Source: an uncultured Collinsella sp.
Lineage (GTDB): Bacteria > Actinomycetota > Coriobacteriia > Coriobacteriales > Coriobacteriaceae
Reading direction: 5' to 3'
DNA length: 64,000 bases
Assembly: GCA_905197665.1 (NCBI GenBank)
Contig: CAJJZP010000004.1
Span: 1-64,000, forward strand
Positions 8,806-17,361 of this stretch are shown here, one piece after another. The translations under genes and the position numbers were made by a program. The number at the start of each line of letters is the position of its first letter. The stretch's first letter is position 1. The notes under the pieces were generated by a model. That model was not told the DNA's origin and did no database searches. It saw only the letters and a program-made list of their open reading frames with translations.

Positions 8806-9480
8806 ATGCAGTACGAGATCGGCGGAGGGGCTTTCCCGGTTGTTACGTGCAACCTTAGCGACGGCGAATCCATGATCACCGAAAGCGGTGCCATGGTCTG
8901 GATGACCCCCAACATGGAGATGTCCACCTCGGGCGGTGGTATAGGCAAGATGTTCTCTAAGGCTTTTTCGGGTGAGGCGTTGTTCCAAAACATTTGGACC
9001 GCGCACGGCGATGGCATGATTGCGTTTGGCTCTTGCTTCCCCGGCCGCATTATACCGATCGAGATTGGCCCTGGTAAGAGCTGGATTTTGCAGAAGCGTT
9101 CGTTCCTTGCCGCGGAAAGTGGTGTTGAGCTGAGCATCCACTTTAACAAGAAGGCAAAGACCGGCGTCTTTGGCGGCGAGGGTTTTATCATGCAAAAGCT
9201 CACGGGCTCGGGTATTGCCTTTGCCGAGATCGACGGCGACCTAGTTGAGTACGAGCTTGCTGCTGGCCAGCAAATGATTGTAGATACCGGCAACGTGGCC
9301 GGCTTTGAGGAGACGGTGAGCATCGACGCGCAGATGGTCAAGGGCGTCAAAAACATCATGTTTGGCGGTGAAGGCGTGTTCAACACTGTGCTCACCGGTC
9401 CGGGGCGCATCTGGCTGCAGACAATGCCCATTTCCAATCTTGCGGCAGCAGTGGCTTCGATGACCAACAACAATAACTAA
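8806..9480 (+). CDS. AIM24 / TIGR00266 family protein
   Basis: A 224-residue soluble protein of the AIM24-like family (TIGR00266), whose molecular role in bacteria is unknown. Seen in the sequence: glycine-rich beta repeats such as SGVELSIHFNKKAKTG, VFGGEGFIMQKLTGSG and FGGEGVFNTVLTGPGRIWLQT, which are typical of this all-beta fold, and an asparagine tail. No signal peptide or membrane segment. The ATG follows AAGGAAAGGAGACGGTC. It is a single-gene unit, convergent with the ClC gene and closed by a strong terminator. Confidence 0.85.
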   Translation: MQYEIGGGAFPVVTCNLSDGESMITESGAMVWMTPNMEMSTSGGGIGKMFSKAFSGEALFQNIWTAHGDGMIAFGSCFPGRIIPIEIGPGKSWILQKRSFLAAESGVELSIHFNKKAKTGVFGGEGFIMQKLTGSGIAFAEIDGDLVEYELAAGQQMIVDTGNVAGFEETVSIDAQMVKGVKNIMFGGEGVFNTVLTGPGRIWLQTMPISNLAAAVASMTNNNN

Positions 9481-9494
9481 TCGTGTATAGGATG

Positions 9495-9533
9495 ACGCGC
9501 GCGGCGGGCCCGGCCTGTCGTGCGCGTTTTTTG
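9495..9533 (+). terminator. Rho-independent terminator after the AIM24-like gene
   Basis: Arms at 9495-9510 and 9512-9527 (ACGCGC...GCGCGT) pair with three G-T wobbles and are followed by six T. It lies between convergent genes. Confidence 0.85.
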
Positions 9534-9549
9534 GTGGCAAACGCCCTGT

Positions 9550-10809
9550 TTATCGGGTGCGGCTATGCTCCTGCAGCGCATAGATCGACTTATCCATGTT
9601 GAACAGGTAGGCCACGACGCAGACAATAAAGAACGTCGGCAGACTGCTAAAGCCAAAGACCTCGCACCCAATAAAGATGGGCGCGAGCAGCGTATTGGTG
9701 GCGCTGCCAAAGACGGCGGCGTATCCCAGCGCGGCGCAGAGCTCGACGGGCATGCCGAGAATCCCGGCGAGTACGACACCCAGGCTGGCTCCGATGGAGA
9801 ACAGCGGCGTCACCTCGCCACCCTGATATCCTGCGGCAAGCGTGGCGATGGTGAGTACGAATTTGAGCGCCCAGTCCCAAGGCATGATCGACGCCTCGCC
9901 GTTATCACCCAGTGCCGCCGATATCAGGTTGGTGCCAAGGCCGCAGTATCGCCCCTGCCACAGCACGAACAGAATCGCCGACAGCGCAAGGCCCATAACG
10001 GCAACGCGAATGTAAGGGTTGGGGTGCAGCCGCGCTGCAAGGGTCTTAGCATGGGCAAGGCACCAGGCAAAAGCTCCACCTACCATACCGAACGCGATAC
10101 CCAACAGCGCCGGCCGTCCAAGACCGGGGAGGTCGAGCGCATACGAGGCGGTAATGGCGACCTCGAACTTCTCGAGTCCCAGAGTGCCGGAGGTCATGCT
10201 TGCGGCAAGTGAAGCCGTAAGCGCGGGAAACAGCGCGCGGTATTCCATGCGTCCGGCGACCAGCACCTCGACAGCAAAGACCGTAGCGGCGAGCGGCGTT
10301 CGAAAGAGTCCGGCAAAGCCAGCGGCCATACCAATGAGCAAAAACGTGTTGCCGGGGTCGCGGAAAGGTAGACGTCGGCCGATCCAATGTGAGACGGTGG
10401 CGCCGATCTGCACCGCTACGCCCTCGCGTCCCGCACTACCGCCAAAGAGATGCGTCCCCCACGTACTCAGCATAATGAGCGGCACCAAACGCGGGGAGAT
10501 GGCGTCCTCGCGTCCGTGACCTACGTCGAATACTAAGCTCATGCCCCGATCGGTGCCTTTGCCCCAGGTGCGGTAGGCAAATACGATGGCCAAGCCCATG
10601 AGGGCGAGGAAGGGAAGGAGCAGTACGATGTGCTCGTCACGGAAGGCGCCAATTGCCAGGAGCACACGACCAAAAAGGGCGCAGATGGCGCCAACGATAA
10701 CGCCGATAGGGATTCCGACGGCGCCCATGAGCACGAGACCGCTGTAGGTGTTGACCAGGCGTTTGATTCTGCTCGAAGCGCTGCTTTCTGACATTTTGCT
10801 TTCCGACAC
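9550..10809 (-). CDS. ClC-family chloride channel or H+/Cl- exchanger
   Basis: Integral membrane anion transporter of the ClC family, 419 residues with about ten to twelve hydrophobic segments. The filter/gate motif GSAGREGVAVQIG (about 124-136) holds the gating glutamate of exchangers (E129), and GGEVTPLFSIGASLG is the N-helix signature. The usual proline after GREG is valine here. There is no C-terminal CBS domain. Start at 10809; a second methionine at residue 6 is also possible. Gating glutamate suggests an H+-coupled exchanger but does not tell chloride from fluoride; the family chooses fluoride with a different filter, so chloride is more likely. Confidence 0.9.
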   Translation of the reverse strand: MSESKMSESSASSRIKRLVNTYSGLVLMGAVGIPIGVIVGAICALFGRVLLAIGAFRDEHIVLLLPFLALMGLAIVFAYRTWGKGTDRGMSLVFDVGHGREDAISPRLVPLIMLSTWGTHLFGGSAGREGVAVQIGATVSHWIGRRLPFRDPGNTFLLIGMAAGFAGLFRTPLAATVFAVEVLVAGRMEYRALFPALTASLAASMTSGTLGLEKFEVAITASYALDLPGLGRPALLGIAFGMVGGAFAWCLAHAKTLAARLHPNPYIRVAVMGLALSAILFVLWQGRYCGLGTNLISAALGDNGEASIMPWDWALKFVLTIATLAAGYQGGEVTPLFSIGASLGVVLAGILGMPVELCAALGYAAVFGSATNTLLAPIFIGCEVFGFSSLPTFFIVCVVAYLFNMDKSIYALQEHSRTR

Positions 10810-10979
10810 TTGCTCTCTTGATAGAAAAAGAGCTGGAGTTGCGCATCGTTGAGAGGCTTTCCAGCTTTAGCAAAACAAACTTATAAGATGCGACGGGCCG
10901 CGTCAAGATAATTACCGGACGGCCTAGGAGGCGGCTGGTTGGCTGGCTTAAAACCTAGCGCGTGAAATGACGCCCCACG

Positions 10980-11618
10980 CTATTCAGCGCGCTTGATAGG
11001 ATGACGAACCACGGTCTTAAGTTTCTCCGGTGCGCATTTGCGTGGATCGGAGAGATAGATTTCGTGATGTAAACGGGTGTCTGAGAAGTCGGGAACATAG
11101 CCCAGCTCGGTCGTGTATTCATGCATAGCGTCTACGGTCGCCGGTTCGTTGTCGTAGGGCCCGGTGTGCATGCATTGAACGCAGAGACCCTCGTCAACTT
11201 TAAGCAGTTCGACGGCGGAAAAGTCTAGGTTCTTTTTGGTCGCGGCTTCCGCGACTGCCCAGGCAAAGTCATCTCGGGTGACGAAATCAGGCAGGCGGAT
11301 GCACGAGATAAAGTTGAAATTGTCCTTGTGTACATAATCGATGTCGCCGCTCGGGGACTCTTGCCACCAGAAACCCTCGAGCGGCGGTACCACAAAGTCG
11401 AAATAGCCCTCGATACTCCTTGAGCCTTTCTTCGACATCTTGACGGTATAGGCGATGCCGTAAAGTAGCGGCAGGGCGTTTTGATACTCGCCACCTTCGG
11501 TATTTGGGTCGCCCTTTCCGCGAACGGCAACGTAGCTCATAGGCGGGACTGTTACGATGCTCGGCTTGCTTGCAGGTTTGTAGAGCTCCTTGCATTCCTT
11601 CTTAAAGTCGAACGCCAT
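10980..11618 (-). CDS. GyrI-like small-molecule-binding protein
   Basis: A 212-residue protein of the GyrI-like (SBMC/Rob-type effector-binding) family in its longer free-standing form; N-terminus FDFKKECKELYKPASKPS and PPMSYVAVRGKGDPN are characteristic, as are EGYFDFVVPPLEGFWWQ and the late MHTGPYDNEPATVDAMHEY. The family binds drugs or lipophilic compounds, and E. coli GyrI shields gyrase. No HTH domain is attached. The start ATG follows AAAGGCGG. A perfect CGAAC-N4-GTTCG palindrome sits about 57 bases upstream of the start, so SOS control is likely; this recalls E. coli gyrI (sbmC), which LexA controls. Exact ligand unknown. Confidence 0.85.
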   Translation of the reverse strand: MAFDFKKECKELYKPASKPSIVTVPPMSYVAVRGKGDPNTEGGEYQNALPLLYGIAYTVKMSKKGSRSIEGYFDFVVPPLEGFWWQESPSGDIDYVHKDNFNFISCIRLPDFVTRDDFAWAVAEAATKKNLDFSAVELLKVDEGLCVQCMHTGPYDNEPATVDAMHEYTTELGYVPDFSDTRLHHEIYLSDPRKCAPEKLKTVVRHPIKRAE

Positions 11619-11674
11619 GTTGGCCGCCTTTCTGCGTATTGGCCCGCTTAGATAGTCGAATCATATCATAGAAA

Positions 11675-11688
11675 CGAACAGCTGTTCG
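11675..11688 (-). promoter_or_regulatory. Probable LexA (SOS) box
   Basis: CGAACAGCTGTTCG is a perfect 14-bp palindrome that fits the Gram-positive LexA/DinR core GAAC-N4-GTTC. On the minus strand it is followed directly by TTTCTATGATATGATT, which offers a -10 (TATGAT), so the box covers the -35 region of the GyrI-like gene. Confidence 0.65.
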
Positions 11689-11805
11689 AATGATTTGGCT
11701 GACAGATTGAGATGCGTGCGTTGTGTTTGGCGGTCGGCCTGGCCCCGTCGATGATTTCTCGGCCTCCCCGGCGCCCTATCTATAGCTGCCGTTTCCCCAT
11801 ATAAA

Positions 11806-11840
11806 ACCTGCCAAAATAAACCTGTCCCTTTTTGGTAGGT
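11806..11840. repeat. GGGACAG-family hairpin, copy 2 (inverted)
   Basis: ACCTGCCAAAA at 11806-11816 pairs with TTTTGGTAGGT at 11830-11840; the loop carries CCTGTCCCT, so this copy runs opposite to the others. It lies 50 bases upstream of the ABC ATPase gene. Confidence 0.8.
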
Positions 11841-11889
11841 GGGAAATGGGTAATACTAAAGAGTTATCCGACCAGATGGGAATTAATCG

Positions 11890-12591
11890 ATGGCCTATAT
11901 CGAATTCAAAGACGTCATCAAGGCGTACGGCGAGGGCGACGCCCGCATTCACGCGCTCGACGGCGCGAGCTTTACGGTCGAGCGCGGCGAGCTCGCCATC
12001 ATTTTGGGCGCTTCGGGTGCCGGCAAGACCACGGCGCTCAACATTCTGGGCGGCATGGATACGGCGACCTCCGGCACCGTGACGGTGGACGGGCGCGACG
12101 TGAGCTCCGCCAACGAGGCGCAGCTCGTGGAATACCGCCGCGCCGACGTCGGCTTTGTCTTCCAGTTCTACAATCTGGTCCCCAACCTGACGGCGCTCGA
12201 AAACGTCGAGCTCGCAGCTCAGATCTGCCCCGATTCGCTCGATGCCGAACAGACGCTTCGCCAGGTTGGCCTGGGCGAGCGCCTCGCCAACTTCCCCGCG
12301 CAGCTATCGGGCGGCGAGCAGCAGCGTGTGTCCATTGCCCGCGCGCTGGCCAAAAACCCCAAGCTGCTTCTATGCGACGAGCCCACGGGTGCCCTCGACT
12401 ACAAAACCGGCAAGCAGATCTTGCAGCTGCTGCAGGACACCTGTCGCAAGCAGGGCATTACGGTCATTATCATCACCCACAACTCTGCGCTGGCGCCCAT
12501 GGCCGATCGCCTGATTCGCTTTAAGAATGGCCGCGTGGAGAGCGAGACGGTCCAGCAAAATCCTGTGCCTATCGAGACGATCGAGTGGTAG
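11890..12591 (+). CDS. ABC transporter ATPase, MacB/LolD type
   Basis: The 233-residue nucleotide-binding subunit of a type VII (MacB-like) ABC system. Walker A is GASGAGKTTALN (about 37-48), Q-loop at FQFYNLVPNLTALENVE, signature LSGGEQQRVSIARAL, Walker B LLLCDEPTGALD, and switch histidine in IIITHN. The ribosome site is weak. The next gene starts at its stop codon, so the two work together. MacB-like systems do not translocate across the membrane but act mechanically on extracytoplasmic substrates such as peptides, lipoproteins or wall hydrolases; which applies here is not visible. Confidence 0.93.
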   Translation: MAYIEFKDVIKAYGEGDARIHALDGASFTVERGELAIILGASGAGKTTALNILGGMDTATSGTVTVDGRDVSSANEAQLVEYRRADVGFVFQFYNLVPNLTALENVELAAQICPDSLDAEQTLRQVGLGERLANFPAQLSGGEQQRVSIARALAKNPKLLLCDEPTGALDYKTGKQILQLLQDTCRKQGITVIIITHNSALAPMADRLIRFKNGRVESETVQQNPVPIETIEW

Positions 12592-15362
12592 CGCCCATGG
12601 ACCAGGATCGCCAAAACAGCCAACGCCGCGACGCGCAGAACACGGAGCGCGAGCAGGATTTTACGACCTACCGCACTGCCCAAAGCTCAAACGATATGGT
12701 GCCGATGGTTTTTCGCCGTGGCATCTACCGCACGATTCGCGGCAGCCTCAAACGCTTCCTGTCTATCGTCGTAATCACGGCGCTCGGTGTGAGCGTTATG
12801 TGCGGCCTCAAAGCGGGGTGCGAGGACTTGTGCGATTCGGTCGACGCTTACTTTGACCAGCAGAATGTTTATGACATCAACGTGCAGTCGACCTATGGTC
12901 TGACCGATGACGATCTTGCGGCCATTCAGGAGGTCGACGGCGTCGAGACGGCCGAGGGCATCTATACCGAGACCGCCTATACCGCCGTGGGTACGACGCG
13001 CGAGCGTGTCGTCGTACAGAGCCTCTCCAAAGAGAATATTGACCAACCGGTGCTAGTACGCGGCGAGCTGCCCGAGACTTCGGGCGAAGTGGCAGTGACC
13101 TCACGTTTTTTGAAGGCTTCGGGCAAGAAAATCGGCGATACGGTGAGTTTTGCCGCCAATGACGCGAGCTCGTCGAACCAAAGCGCCAAGGACCAGTTTG
13201 CCGATGGAGACTACACCATCACGGCCGAGGTTCTCGATCCCACCGACGTGAGCTCCGACTCGACAGTCAACGCCTTCCGTGCCGCCTCGGCCGCGGACTA
13301 CAAGTTCTACGTGAGTGAGGATGCCGCGACGTCGTCGTCCTATTCCGCGGTCCACGTGATCGTCGAGGGAGCCAAGGACCTCAACTCCTATTCCGATGCC
13401 TATGCGGCAAGGATTAACGAGGTCAAGGGCAATATCGAGAAGATTCGTGACGAGCGCGAAAAAGCGCGTGCCCAGGAACTGACGGCCGATACGCCGGCGA
13501 GCTTGGACGCGGCCGAGCGTCAAGCGAACATGGTCTTTGGGATTGAACAGGACAACATCAACCGTATGGCCGAGGGCAGCGAGGAGCGCGCCCAGGCTCA
13601 GGCCGATTTGGACCAGCGCCGCGCCGCCGCCGACCAGCAATTCGCCGATGCCCGCGCCGAGATTTCCGACCTTGGCGAATGCACCTGGTACATCCAGGAC
13701 CGTGGCAACATCGCGAGCTACTCGAGCGTCGAGAGCGACAGCTCCTCGATCGAGGCCATCGCCACGGTCTTCCCGTTCATCTTCTTTATCGTCGCCGTGC
13801 TCATCAGCCTTACCACCGCCACGCGTATGGTCGAGGAGGAACGCACGCTCATCGGCCTGTATAAGGCGCTCGGTTATTCGCGCGGGCGCATTCTGTCCAA
13901 ATACGTGGACTACTCGCTGTGGGCGTGCCTGATCGGCGGCGTGCTCGGCAATATCATCGGATTTGTGGGCCTGCCGCTGTTCCTGTTTACGGTGTTCGAC
14001 GACATGTACTCGCTGCCCCAGATGTTGCTTTCGTACGACATTGTGTCCTCAATCGTCTCGGTGGCACTGTTTGCCGTGGGCGTGGTGGGCGCCACAATTA
14101 TCGCCTGCCGCCACGAGATGGCCGAGACCCCGGCCTCGCTCATGCGCCCCAAGGCTCCGCGCGCCGGCTCGCGCATCTTGCTTGAGCGCATCGGCTTTAT
14201 CTGGCGCCGCATGGGCTTTTTGAACAAGGTCGCTGCACGCAACCTATTCCGCTATAAAAAGCGCGCCTTTATGACCATCTTTGGCATCGCGGGTTGCACC
14301 GCGCTTGTGATCTGCGGTATGGGTATTCGCGATACGTCGGTGGCGCTTTCGCCCAAACAGTATGGGCATATCACGCGTTATGACTTGCTGGCGGTCGCCA
14401 ACCCCGATGACTTTACGCAGACGTGCGCGGCGTTGGATGAGCGCAGCACGGCCAATGATTCCAACGTGACGGTGACCTCGACCCTGCCGATTATGACCGA
14501 CAACGTCACCTTTACGTTTGGCGGCAAGAGCGAGACCGTGCAGCTCATCGTGATTCCCGACGACCGCACGGGTGACTTGGGCGATTACGTGCGCCTGGAG
14601 GATGAGTCCAAAGAACCGCTCGCCCTGCGTGACGGAGACGTGTATTTGAGCAAGAGCTCTCAGCTGGTGCTGGGGATCAAGCCGGGTGACACGGCTCACG
14701 TCCAGGATTCGTCGCTCAATGTTGCCAAGGTCAAAGTCAGCGACATCTCGCTCAACTATCTAGGCAACACGCTTTACATGACGCAGGGCACCTATGAGCG
14801 CGCGTTCGGTCGAAGTGCACGCCTTAACGGCGTCTTTGTGCTGCTTAAGGGCTCGTCGGCCGACCAGATTGCGTTTAGCAAGAAGCTTAAGAGCGACGGT
14901 TGGCTCACCATCTCGAGCACGGCCGAACATTGGCAGAACTACGAGGCGAACTTTGCGATCATCAATTCGGTCGTGGTGCTCGTGACTTTTATGGCGGCAT
15001 GCCTGTCGTTTGTGGTGGTGTTTACGCTGTCCAACACGAATATCTCCGAGCGCGAACGCGAGCTGGCGACCATCAAGGTGCTGGGCTTCCGCCGTGGCGA
15101 GGTGCACCATTACGTCAACAAGGAGACGTTGATTCTTACGGCGATCGGAGCCGCGCTGGGCGTACCGCTGGGCGGTGCGCTGGCCGAGAGCTTTACGTAC
15201 ATCTTGCAGATGCCGTCATTGTACTTTGACGTTGAGGTCGAGCCGCTGAGCTACGTGCTGTCCGTTCTGCTGGCCTTTGCCTTTACGTTTATCGTCAACC
15301 TCGCTACCAATCGCACCCTCAATAAGATCGACATGGTCGGCGCCCTCAAGAGCGCCGAGTAA
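12585..15362 (+). CDS. FtsX/MacB-like ABC permease, large form
   Basis: A 925-residue permease with two FtsX domains. TM1 lies at about 60-80 (FLSIVVITALGVSVMCGLKAG); a long extracytoplasmic part follows, which ends with a charged coiled coil at about 270-365 (INEVKGNIEKIRDEREKA, ERAQAQADLDQRRAAADQQ). TM2-4 are at about 388-505 (FIFFIVAVLISLTTATRMVEE), a further TM at about 562 (FGIAGCTALVICGMG), a second external domain, and the last TMs at about 788-915 (SVVVLVTFMAACLSFVVVF). Start is uncertain: GTG 12585 or ATG 12597, both with weak ribosome sites. The coiled coil recalls permeases that reach the cell wall or a partner protein. Confidence 0.9.
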   Translation: MVAPMDQDRQNSQRRDAQNTEREQDFTTYRTAQSSNDMVPMVFRRGIYRTIRGSLKRFLSIVVITALGVSVMCGLKAGCEDLCDSVDAYFDQQNVYDINVQSTYGLTDDDLAAIQEVDGVETAEGIYTETAYTAVGTTRERVVVQSLSKENIDQPVLVRGELPETSGEVAVTSRFLKASGKKIGDTVSFAANDASSSNQSAKDQFADGDYTITAEVLDPTDVSSDSTVNAFRAASAADYKFYVSEDAATSSSYSAVHVIVEGAKDLNSYSDAYAARINEVKGNIEKIRDEREKARAQELTADTPASLDAAERQANMVFGIEQDNINRMAEGSEERAQAQADLDQRRAAADQQFADARAEISDLGECTWYIQDRGNIASYSSVESDSSSIEAIATVFPFIFFIVAVLISLTTATRMVEEERTLIGLYKALGYSRGRILSKYVDYSLWACLIGGVLGNIIGFVGLPLFLFTVFDDMYSLPQMLLSYDIVSSIVSVALFAVGVVGATIIACRHEMAETPASLMRPKAPRAGSRILLERIGFIWRRMGFLNKVAARNLFRYKKRAFMTIFGIAGCTALVICGMGIRDTSVALSPKQYGHITRYDLLAVANPDDFTQTCAALDERSTANDSNVTVTSTLPIMTDNVTFTFGGKSETVQLIVIPDDRTGDLGDYVRLEDESKEPLALRDGDVYLSKSSQLVLGIKPGDTAHVQDSSLNVAKVKVSDISLNYLGNTLYMTQGTYERAFGRSARLNGVFVLLKGSSADQIAFSKKLKSDGWLTISSTAEHWQNYEANFAIINSVVVLVTFMAACLSFVVVFTLSNTNISERERELATIKVLGFRRGEVHHYVNKETLILTAIGAALGVPLGGALAESFTYILQMPSLYFDVEVEPLSYVLSVLLAFAFTFIVNLATNRTLNKIDMVGALKSAE

Positions 15363-15394
15363 CCTGCCAAAAAGGGACAGGTTTTTTGGCAGGT
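15362..15394. repeat. GGGACAG-family hairpin, copy 3
   Basis: ACCTGCCAAAA at 15362-15372 pairs with TTTTGGCAGGT at 15384-15394, with AGGGACAGG in the loop. It begins immediately after the permease stop codon. Confidence 0.85.
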
Positions 15395-15401
15395 TTTATC
15401 T

Positions 15402-15449
15402 GGGCAAACGCCGGACAACCATTAGGTGGCCCGGCGTTTGCCCCGTTTT
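15402..15449 (+). terminator. Terminator after the ABC permease gene
   Basis: GGGCAAACGCCGG (15402-15414) pairs perfectly with CCGGCGTTTGCCC (15431-15443), then CGTTTT. It lies between convergent genes. Confidence 0.8.
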
Positions 15450-15476
15450 ACTGGGGATGTCTGTCGTTCAGTGCTC

Positions 15477-15797
15477 TTACTGGCCAATCCAGTGTTGCGC
15501 ATAGCTCTTAATGTCCTCGGTAAAACCGTCAAGGTCGTCAAGGGTGATCACGCTGTCGATAAGCAAATTGGCTATCTCGCGGTGCATTGTGCTGCGGCGA
15601 ATGTCGTTTGCAATTACGCCTGAGGACAGCTTGTCTCTATTGAGGCGCTCTTCTAGTGCCCAAAATCTACTGGACGCTTCACTGTCGCCGTTCAGTATCT
15701 CAACATACTGGCCGATGAGCTTTTCCATATAACGTTCTTGCCATTGAGGAAGCATTTTCTTAAACAGCTTCCAGTCGCTTTCGGCTACGTCGCGCAT
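15477..15797 (-). CDS. Small hypothetical protein
   Basis: A 106-residue soluble, mostly helical, charged protein (MRDVAESDWKLFKKMLPQWQ...). It resembles small cytoplasmic proteins seen in Firmicutes and Actinobacteria that have no assigned function. The segment WALEERLNRDKLSSGVIAND and the EIANLLIDSVITLDDLDGF part look like an amphipathic helical bundle. CGGAGGACAT before the ATG is an excellent ribosome site, so it is a real gene. No membrane segment or metal motif. It stands alone. Confidence 0.75.
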   Translation of the reverse strand: MRDVAESDWKLFKKMLPQWQERYMEKLIGQYVEILNGDSEASSRFWALEERLNRDKLSSGVIANDIRRSTMHREIANLLIDSVITLDDLDGFTEDIKSYAQHWIGQ

Positions 15798-15926
15798 ATG
15801 TCCTCCGCTCGTTAAACGGGCTTTTCCATTTGCCTTTCATTCTATTTGGTTTTCGCTCACAGGCGTGGATGAGAGGCTCTCTTTAGCCTTCGAGATTGGG
15901 CTTGAATGGGTCGTATGCCACAAAAC

Positions 15927-16066
15927 GGGCCTATCTACTACGTTTGCTACCACACCCTCGACCATGACAAAGATTATGAAATTAAAACCGCAGGTAGAGG
16001 GCTTGTCACTTTTCGGAAAAGGCGGGTATGGTCGGACCTCTCGAGTTAAACGTAGTAAATGGGCCC
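15927..16066. repeat. Long imperfect palindrome
   Basis: GGGCCTATCTACTACGTTT at 15927-15945 mirrors the run that ends in GTAGTAAATGGGCCC at 16066, and the inner CTCGACCAT mirrors ATGGTCGG near 16027. About 140 bp with a large unpaired centre. Confidence 0.65.
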
Positions 16067-16128
16067 TTTTCTTGGTGTGCGGTCAGTTCAATGCTAATCT
16101 CCGTGCCGGATCTGACCCAGTTGTTTGT

Positions 16129-16197
16129 AAGTTGCGGTGATATACGGACTGTTGGGCGCTTTGGAGCTTCAAAACAGTCCATATTTCACCGCAACTT
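16129..16197. repeat. Palindrome of the GTTGCGGTG family, copy 1
   Basis: Arms 16129-16153 and 16173-16197 match at 23 of 25 positions (AAGTTGCGGTGA...). The arm start AGTTGCGGTG recurs in the palindrome at 17362, so these two are related. Confidence 0.85.
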
Positions 16198-16246
16198 GGA
16201 AGGGGCGGGCGGTGTCGGATGAATGGCGCTGGCTGGTTGGGGCGGT

Positions 16247-17176
16247 TTAGGCCTGTTTGCGGCACTTCCATTGTTTGCGACACCAGCGCATGAGCGCCTT
16301 TACGATGGGAGTCGTGATGAGGATGATCCATGCAGGATGGGGCTGTCCCAAACAGAGCCACATGTAGAGGAACCAAGCGATGGCGGCTGCCGGGTAGATG
16401 ACCTCGATCAGCTTAGACAGGTGGCGTCGATCGATGAAGTCACCAATCGCGTAGTAGACGGGAACCAAAAAGACGAGGAAAAGCCCCATGCCCCATGTGC
16501 CGTAGACAATGCCGAGCACCAGATAGGCGAGAGTGACAAGTGCGGGGAAGGGGAATTTGTTCCATGCACGTCCGACCTTGGTGTGGAAATGCTTGCCATG
16601 ATGGTCGAGCTTGTCGTGTGCTTCTTTCCAGCTGGAAAACGTCTCGCCGTCGATGGTGACGGTGCCGTCGTCATTGGTGCGCACGCTATGTCCATCGTCC
16701 TCAAGCGTATCGATATGCACGCCGCCCGGTCCCACATGCACCTCTTCGCCCTTGCGCTCGTTGGTCACATGGATGCCGCTCCAACCAACATGGACTTCCT
16801 CGCCTTTATTGGGATCAATGACGTGGATACCGCGCGCGAGGGAAATATCGACAAGTGGTTTGTCGCCGCAATCGGCGTGCTCGGCAGAATCCTCAGCCTC
16901 ATCTGAAGCTTTGGTGCCGGCGTTGCTGTCCTGTGCCTCATCATCAGCCTGTGAGTCATCAGCGCTAGCCACCGCCACCCCATACAGCAGCTCATCCAGC
17001 GACACGCCATACAGCGAGGCGAGCGCAATAAGGTTATCGGTATCGGGTGAGGACTCGCTGCGCTCCCATTTACTAACAGCCTGGCGGCTTACGCCCAGCT
17101 GGGCAGCAAGCGCCTCCTGAGAAAGCCCGGCAGCTTTACGGCGATCGACGAGGCGCTGTGCCATCGCAAGATCCAT
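16247..17176 (-). CDS. XRE-family regulator with C-terminal membrane domain
   Basis: A 309-residue regulator. Residues 5-62 form a Cro/CI-type helix-turn-helix (GLSQEALAAQLGVSRQAVSKWER). An acidic low-complexity linker follows (about 68-102), then two short repeats, KGEEVHVGWSGIHV and KGEEVHVGPGGVHI, and hydrophobic segments at about 212-300 that make three or four TMs. So it is a membrane-tethered DNA-binding protein, probably sensing the envelope. The ATG at 17176 follows AAAGGAACC and gives the usual XRE N-terminus; the frame extends upstream without support. Two CTACCGGTAG-like sites lie in its promoter region and suggest self-control. Confidence 0.85.
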   Translation of the reverse strand: MDLAMAQRLVDRRKAAGLSQEALAAQLGVSRQAVSKWERSESSPDTDNLIALASLYGVSLDELLYGVAVASADDSQADDEAQDSNAGTKASDEAEDSAEHADCGDKPLVDISLARGIHVIDPNKGEEVHVGWSGIHVTNERKGEEVHVGPGGVHIDTLEDDGHSVRTNDDGTVTIDGETFSSWKEAHDKLDHHGKHFHTKVGRAWNKFPFPALVTLAYLVLGIVYGTWGMGLFLVFLVPVYYAIGDFIDRRHLSKLIEVIYPAAAIAWFLYMWLCLGQPHPAWIILITTPIVKALMRWCRKQWKCRKQA

Positions 17177-17228
17177 GGTGGTTCCTTTCGTTTGATGGTC
17201 GAATCGAATGAGCCTAGTATGCCGAGAA

Positions 17229-17293
17229 CAACCGGTAGCGACCACCATTTCTAGTTAGAATCTGCTCCGACCCTACCGCAACTACCGGTAGCA
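17229..17293 (-). promoter_or_regulatory. Paired CCGGTAGC boxes upstream of the XRE gene
   Basis: AACCGGTAGCGACC (17230-17243) and CTACCGGTAGCAACC (17282-17296) are direct repeats about 52 bases apart; the second has the perfect palindrome ACTACCGGTAGT-like core. They lie 50-120 bases before the start of the regulator and may be its own operators. Confidence 0.4.
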
Positions 17294-17361
17294 ACCCCTA
17301 ACGACCAGCCATTTTAGGACAAATGTCAGTGCAAGTAGCAGCCAAGAGTCCCCACTCAGTA

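Larger units (their letters stand above)
15798..16246. other. Gene-free stretch with two palindromes
   Basis: Between the small hypothetical gene and the membrane XRE gene. It is AT-richer than its surroundings and is largely taken up by the palindromes at 15927-16066 and 16129-16197. A 91-codon frame on the plus strand runs through the first palindrome and is probably chance. Confidence 0.6.

Noticed and set aside
10880..10906. Promoter of the ClC gene (TTGACG ... TATAAG on the minus strand)
   Set aside because: Spacing of 15 bases is too short to accept without data.
15865..16140. 91-codon frame on the plus strand
   Set aside because: Runs across the palindrome at 15927-16066 and into the next; weak start; low-confidence composition.
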